NCBI GenBank assembly: GCA_963702595.1
Contig: CAVPDC010000022.1
Location: 186,001-250,000 of the forward strand
DNA length: 64,000 nt
Origin: JALORV01 sp963702595
GTDB lineage: Bacteria; Pseudomonadota; Gammaproteobacteria; Burkholderiales; Burkholderiaceae_F
Direction of reading: 5' to 3'
In this document: in pieces, positions 60,193 through 64,000 of the stretch
Position numbering within the stretch: position 1 is the stretch's first letter
Layout of the letters: the number at the start of each line of letters is the position of its first letter
The notes under the pieces: model-generated
Told to the model about the DNA's origin: nothing
Seen by the model: the letters and a program-made list of their open reading frames with translations, nothing else
The model's database searches: none
Translations under genes and position numbers: made by a program

Positions 60193-61064
60193 ACCTCTGG
60201 GCCGCAAAGTTCGGGATCTTCCTGATCAACCTGACGCGCCACTGGTCGCAGCGCACGCGCACGCGAGTGGCTTATGCGTTCTCGGACCTCGTGTGGTGGC
60301 TGGCGGGGTCGCGCCGTCACGTCACGCTGAACAACCTGCGAGTCTGCTTTCCGCAGATGCCGGAGGCCGAGCGTCGTCACCTGGGTCGCATGACCTTCCG
60401 CAGCCTCGGGCGCGCGGCGCTCGATCACTCCGTGCTGTGGAATGCCGACCGTGAGGCGATCGAGCGGTATATCCGCATGGAAGGCGGGCACCATCTGACG
60501 GACCCGGCGAACCGCCCCCTGATCATTCTCGCGCCCCACTTCGTCGGACTCGACGCCGGCGGTGTACGCACCAACATCGTGGTGCGCGGTGCCTCGATCT
60601 ACTCGAAGCAGAAGAACCCGGTATGGGACGCCTGGCTGCTGAAGGCCCGACAGCGATTCAGCGACCCTGTGCTGCTGCCGCGGCAAGGTCTGGACATGCG
60701 CAGCGTGATCCGGATCCTCCGGGAAGGCCTGCCGCTCTATTACCTGCCGGACATGGACCTCGGGCCGAGCAACTCGATCTTCGTTCCGTTCTTCGGCGTG
60801 CCGACCGCCACCATTCCGATGGTGTCTCGCCTCGTGCGCGTGACAGGCGCCAAGGTTGTCGTGGCCGTGACCGAGATGACGGACGATGGCTACATCGTTC
60901 ACGTCGAAGCCCCCTGGGAGGACTTCCCCGGGGAGTCGATCGAGGAAGACACTGCGCGCATGAACCGCGAGCTTGAGCGTTGGGTGCTGCGGATGCCGGC
61001 GCAATATTTCTGGACGCACAAGCGCTTCAAGACGCGGCCGGAGGGATCGCCTTCGATCTATTAG
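60189..61064 (+). CDS. LpxL/HtrB-type acyltransferase (second copy)
   Basis: A divergent paralogue of the preceding gene, 291 residues, start GTG 60189 overlapping its stop (GTGA). Catalytic HFVGLD (His117-x4-Asp122), VTLNNLRVCFPQMPEAERRH, IYSKQKNPVWDAWLLKAR, YYLPDMDLGPSNSIFVPFFG and FWTHKRFKTRPEG. The pair probably performs the two late acylations of lipid A, as LpxL and LpxM do in E. coli; the order is not determined. Confidence 0.94.
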   Translation: MNLWAAKFGIFLINLTRHWSQRTRTRVAYAFSDLVWWLAGSRRHVTLNNLRVCFPQMPEAERRHLGRMTFRSLGRAALDHSVLWNADREAIERYIRMEGGHHLTDPANRPLIILAPHFVGLDAGGVRTNIVVRGASIYSKQKNPVWDAWLLKARQRFSDPVLLPRQGLDMRSVIRILREGLPLYYLPDMDLGPSNSIFVPFFGVPTATIPMVSRLVRVTGAKVVVAVTEMTDDGYIVHVEAPWEDFPGESIEEDTARMNRELERWVLRMPAQYFWTHKRFKTRPEGSPSIY

Positions 61065-61111
61065 GCGTGTCGCTCGTGTATGCGAAGCCGATGCGTACAC
61101 TTGCGACGTAT

Positions 61112-61957
61112 ATGAAATTGCGCTTCACCAAGATGCAGGGTGCGGGCAACGACTTCGTCATGCTCGACGGCGTGCGGCAGAAGGTTGATCTCTCGCGCGA
61201 CCAGGTACGACGCATCGCGGATCGCCGCTTCGGCGTCGGCGCCGACCAGATCCTGCTGGTCGAGCCGCCTTCAAGCGAGGGTGTCGACTTCCGCTACCGC
61301 ATCTTCAATGCCGACGGCGGCGAAGTCGAGCAGTGCGGCAACGGGGCGCGCTGCTTCGTGCGTTTCGTGCGCGATCAGCAGCTCACCGACAAGTCTTCCA
61401 TCCGGGTCGAGACGCTGTCAGGGGTCATCGAGCCGCGTCTGGCCGCGAGCGGTGAGGTCACGGTCGACATGGGCCAGCCCGTGTTCGAGCCCGCCAAGGT
61501 GCCGTTCGACGCCGCTGGCCTTGCGCCGCGCCGCGACCATGACGACATCTTGTGGCCGGTGCGAGTCGGAACGCGCGAGGTCTGGCTGTCGGTGCTATCG
61601 ATGGGCAATCCACATGCGGTGCAGCTTGTCGCCGGCGTGGACGGGGCGCCGGTCGCCAGCGAAGGGCCGCTCATCGAGAATAACGGACGCTTCCCCCAGA
61701 GGGCGAATGCCGGGTTCATGCAAGTCCTCGATCGCCACAATATTCGACTGCGGGTCTGGGAGCGCGGAGCCGGAGAGACGCTGGCATGCGGCACCGGCGC
61801 CTGCGCTGCCGTGGTGGCCGGCATAAGGCGTGGCATGCTTGAATCGCCTGTGCGTGTGGCGACGCGCGGGGGTGTGCTGACGATCGAGTGGAGCGGCGGA
61901 TCGGTCATGATGACCGGCCCGGCCACCAAGGTCTTTGAAGGCGAGATCGAACTCTGA
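61112..61957 (+). CDS. dapF: Diaminopimelate epimerase DapF
   Basis: Interconverts LL- and meso-diaminopimelate for lysine and peptidoglycan. The 281-residue protein has KMQGAGNDFVMLDG, the first catalytic cysteine in EQCGNGARCF (Cys75) and the second in ETLACGTGACAAVV, with NPHAVQLV between. ATG 61112; no strong ribosome binding site but an upstream start would add unrelated residues. Conserved in the metK-lpxL-dapF-DUF484-xerC order. Confidence 0.97.
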   Translation: MKLRFTKMQGAGNDFVMLDGVRQKVDLSRDQVRRIADRRFGVGADQILLVEPPSSEGVDFRYRIFNADGGEVEQCGNGARCFVRFVRDQQLTDKSSIRVETLSGVIEPRLAASGEVTVDMGQPVFEPAKVPFDAAGLAPRRDHDDILWPVRVGTREVWLSVLSMGNPHAVQLVAGVDGAPVASEGPLIENNGRFPQRANAGFMQVLDRHNIRLRVWERGAGETLACGTGACAAVVAGIRRGMLESPVRVATRGGVLTIEWSGGSVMMTGPATKVFEGEIEL

Positions 61958-61967
61958 CAGGAGCCCC

Positions 61968-62624
61968 ATGCAAGTCCAGGACATCGCGAACTACTTGGCC
62001 AGCCACCCGGATTTCTTCGACCAGCATCCGGAACTGCTGGCAGGGCTGCAGCTGCCGCATCCGCAGAACGGCCAGGCCATTTCGCTGGTCGAACGTCAGT
62101 CGCTGATGCTGCGCGAGCGCATCAAGTCGCTCGAAAGTCGGATCACCGAGATGATTCGCCACGGGCAGGAGAATGAGGCGATCGTCGCCAACCTGATCGC
62201 CTGGGCTCGCCAGCTGCTTCTCACAGAAGACACGGCGGCGTTGCCTGATACCGTGGTCACGGCCCTGAAGGAGGTCTTCAGCGTGCCGCACTGCGCGTTG
62301 CGACTGTGGTCGGTGAAGCCGCAGTACGCCGCGCTGCCGTGTGCAGCGCGGGTTGAAACCGACACGGTGTCACTGGCCAACAGCATGCGAGTGCCCTTTT
62401 GCGGCTCGAACGTCGGCTTTGAGGCGGCGACCTGGTTCGAAGAGGGTGCAGCGGTGCAAAGCCTGGCAATGCTGCCGCTGCGAGTGGGTGCCGACCCCAA
62501 GACCTTCGGACTCCTGGTGCTGGGATCCGCCGACAAGGATCGCTTCCACATCACGATGGGAACCGCGTTCCTCGAACGCATCGCCGAACTTGCGAGCGCA
62601 GCACTGGCCCGCATGCGCGCCTGA
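61968..62624 (+). CDS. DUF484 family protein
   Basis: A 218-residue protein: VQDIANYLASHPDFFDQHPE, a short coiled-coil (LRERIKSLESRITEMIRHGQ) and a GAF-like second half (LRVGADPKTFGLLVLGSADK). DUF484 genes are nearly always between dapF and xerC in proteobacteria; the function is unknown. CAGGAG precedes the ATG at 61968; 11 bp after dapF. Confidence 0.93.
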   Translation: MQVQDIANYLASHPDFFDQHPELLAGLQLPHPQNGQAISLVERQSLMLRERIKSLESRITEMIRHGQENEAIVANLIAWARQLLLTEDTAALPDTVVTALKEVFSVPHCALRLWSVKPQYAALPCAARVETDTVSLANSMRVPFCGSNVGFEAATWFEEGAAVQSLAMLPLRVGADPKTFGLLVLGSADKDRFHITMGTAFLERIAELASAALARMRA

Positions 62625-62625
62625 G

Positions 62626-63555
62626 ATGGCTCTCGCGCCTTCGATCGGAGACTTCCTAGAAGAGTTGCGAACGCAAAGGCGCGCCTCTGCCCACACAATC
62701 GCGGCTTACCGGCGCGACCTCGAGCGGCTGGCCGAACTTGCCGCCGGGCGCGCGCCGGCCAACCTGAATGCGCACGATATACGCGGATTCATCGCCCGCC
62801 TGCATGGGGCGGGCCGCTCGGCGGCGACGCTGGCGCGCACGCTGTCGGCATGGCGGTCGTACTTCGCCTGGCTGGCCGAGCACCGCGGTCTCGAAAGCAA
62901 CCCGGCGGCAGGCATCCGGGCCCCGCGCCGGGAGAAACGCCTGCCGAAGGCGCTGACGGCGGACCAGGCGGTCCGCCTGGCCTCGCACGAAGGGGAGGGC
63001 GGCTGGATCGCGGTCCGGGATCACGCACTGGTCGAACTGATGTATTCCAGCGGATTGCGCCTGGCCGAGTTGCTGTCGCTCGACTGGCAGCACTTTGCCG
63101 CCGAAGCCGGCGAGGGACGATCGCGCAGCTGGATCGATCTCGAAAGCAGTGAAGCGACGGTGCTTGGCAAGGGCGGCAAGACGCGCTCGGTGCCCATCGG
63201 AGGCCCGGCGCGCGAGGCGTTGCTGCGCTGGCTAAGCGCGCGAGCGTCGATCAAGGGCTGCGATGCCCGCGCACTGTTCGTTTCCGCGCGCGGCAGCCGG
63301 TTGACGGCACGCAGCGTGCAGAGCCGTCTCGCGAAGCGCGCGCGCGAGCTCGGACTGGGCGTGCACGTGCATCCGCACGTACTCCGGCATTCGTTCGCCT
63401 CGCATCTGCTGCAGTCCAGCGGCGATCTGCGCGCGGTTCAGGAACTGCTGGGACACGCCAACATCTCGACGACGCAGGTCTATACGCGGCTCGACTGGCA
63501 GCACCTGGCCAAGGTCTACGACGCGGCACACCCGCGCGCCAGGCGGAAGCCGTGA
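62626..63555 (+). CDS. xerC: Tyrosine recombinase XerC
   Basis: Resolves chromosome dimers at dif with XerD and FtsK. The 309-residue protein has an N-terminal SAM-like domain (LRTQRRASAHTIAAYRRDLE). The catalytic residues follow: Arg in SSGLRLAELLSLDW, Lys in GKGGKTRSVPI, HVLRHSFASHLL (His/Arg), His in LLGHANISTTQ and the nucleophile Tyr in VYTRLDW. Housekeeping position next to DUF484 excludes a phage integrase. The ATG lies 1 bp after the DUF484 stop. Confidence 0.97.
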   Translation: MALAPSIGDFLEELRTQRRASAHTIAAYRRDLERLAELAAGRAPANLNAHDIRGFIARLHGAGRSAATLARTLSAWRSYFAWLAEHRGLESNPAAGIRAPRREKRLPKALTADQAVRLASHEGEGGWIAVRDHALVELMYSSGLRLAELLSLDWQHFAAEAGEGRSRSWIDLESSEATVLGKGGKTRSVPIGGPAREALLRWLSARASIKGCDARALFVSARGSRLTARSVQSRLAKRARELGLGVHVHPHVLRHSFASHLLQSSGDLRAVQELLGHANISTTQVYTRLDWQHLAKVYDAAHPRARRKP

Positions 63556-63610
63556 CCGTGTCCGAGGTGGTGCGGTCGGGCGCTGCTGCGCACCGCCACA
63601 GGGTTGCGTC

Positions 63611-64000
63611 GTGAGCCGGCTGCAGCTCAAGCCCGGCAAGGAGAAGTCGCTGCTGCGGCGGCATCCGTGGATCTATGCCAGCGCGGTAGGTCGAATCGAG
63701 GGAAACCCGGGCGCCGGCGAGACCGTCGAGGTGCGTGGGGCTGACGGCCGCTTTCTCGCCTGGGCCGCGTATTCGCCGGAGTCATCGATCCGGGCGCGGG
63801 CCTGGAGCTTTGCCGAAAGCTCGCGTGTGACAGCCGATCTGCTCGCCGACCGTGTGCGGCTTGCGGTGCAACGACGCGCCGCACTGGCGAGCGACACGAC
63901 GGCGGTACGCCTCGTATTCGGCGAGGCTGACGGACTGCCCGGACTGATCGTCGATCGCTATGCCGACCAGCTGGTCACGCAGTTCCAGGCGGCGGGTGTT
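63611..64000 (+). CDS. rlmI: RlmI-type 23S rRNA (cytosine-C5) methyltransferase, N-terminal part
   Basis: GTG 63611 opens a frame that runs to the window edge (130 codons). It begins with a PUA-type domain (LQLKPGKEKSLLRRHPWIYA, then AGETVEVRGADGRFLAWA, AAYSPESSIRARAWSF) followed by the start of the catalytic region (RLVFGEADGLPGLIVDRYAD). This is the RlmI/YccW layout, which modifies C1962 of 23S rRNA. No stop within the window; the Rossmann methyltransferase domain lies beyond. Confidence 0.88.
   Translation, partial: MSRLQLKPGKEKSLLRRHPWIYASAVGRIEGNPGAGETVEVRGADGRFLAWAAYSPESSIRARAWSFAESSRVTADLLADRVRLAVQRRAALASDTTAVRLVFGEADGLPGLIVDRYADQLVTQFQAAGV

Noticed and set aside
62626..63555. Phage or island integrase
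   Set aside because: Position after dapF-DUF484 and close fit to XerC; no attachment-site repeats or foreign genes nearby.
1..64000. tRNA, rRNA, CRISPR or toxin-antitoxin loci
   Set aside because: Scanned by eye for T-loop signatures, regularly spaced repeats and paired small overlapping genes; none found. A tRNAscan or CRISPR search could still find weak ones.

Overview
The window looks like one contiguous GC-rich proteobacterial chromosome segment, most likely from a betaproteobacterium. The evidence is gene order, recalled from known genomes and not searched: rodA-rlpA, the dacC-dat-ybeD-lipB-lipA run, ahcY-holin-like-metF, metK followed by two lpxL-type genes, dapF, DUF484 and xerC, plus a Gcr-type 'recombinase' and a DUF2917 gene paired with a LysR gene. 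I found no tRNA, rRNA, CRISPR array, prophage or intact insertion sequence.

Layout. 0-5.4 kb: cell-wall elongation genes (end of mrdA, rodA, rlpA), then the rsmI / LpoA-like / yraN / dolP block. 5.4-5.9 kb: a gene-free stretch with a long hairpin and a promoter. 5.9-8.6 kb: lemA and an M48 protease. 8.6-14.7 kb (minus): dacC-dat-ybeD-lipB-lipA (lipoate, D-amino-acid and peptidoglycan genes), two small membrane proteins, a conserved hypothetical and an alpha/beta hydrolase. 14.69-14.96 kb: a 272-bp MITE-like element with near-perfect terminal inverted repeats, fitted exactly between a ferredoxin gene and the hydrolase gene. 15-20.7 kb: vanZ-like, birA-coaX-SPOR, an amber-interrupted small lipoprotein, HIT and GNAT genes. 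20.7-36.3 kb: a 1314-residue FAD/Fe-S oxidoreductase, srkA, ilvA, membrane proteins, ttcA-folB-folM, a frameshifted MidA-type methyltransferase, DUF2905 and a HIT gene. 36.3-45.4 kb: the most accessory part, with two small cytochromes, an orphan ParA, single-gene enzymes and regulators and two frameshifted genes. 45.4-53.7 kb: cca, gst, an NDUFA9-like gene, slt, a 5-FTHF cyclo-ligase gene, LysR/DUF2917 and metF. 53.7-64 kb: the methyl-cycle and envelope block (holin-like gene, ahcY, metK, two lpxL, dapF, DUF484, xerC, start of rlmI).

Regulation. A clear SAH riboswitch precedes ahcY, with visible alternative pairing to the ahcY ribosome binding site. The metK leader, 3.5 kb away, matches no riboswitch class I recognise. 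It carries an apparent aptamer-like fold, an exact 8-bp anti-Shine-Dalgarno helix and a competing helix. This is the best candidate here for an undescribed regulatory RNA. Inverted repeats in two divergent LysR/HxlR intergenic regions, and one just upstream of a second LysR gene, look like autoregulatory operators.

Gene integrity. Five genes carry apparent frameshifts, most at short tandem repeats or homopolymers, and two carry single in-frame amber codons followed by intact reading frame. This is either real gene decay with an indel bias or sequence error; reads would settle it. Many intact genes here end in TAG, so TAG is not generally recoded.
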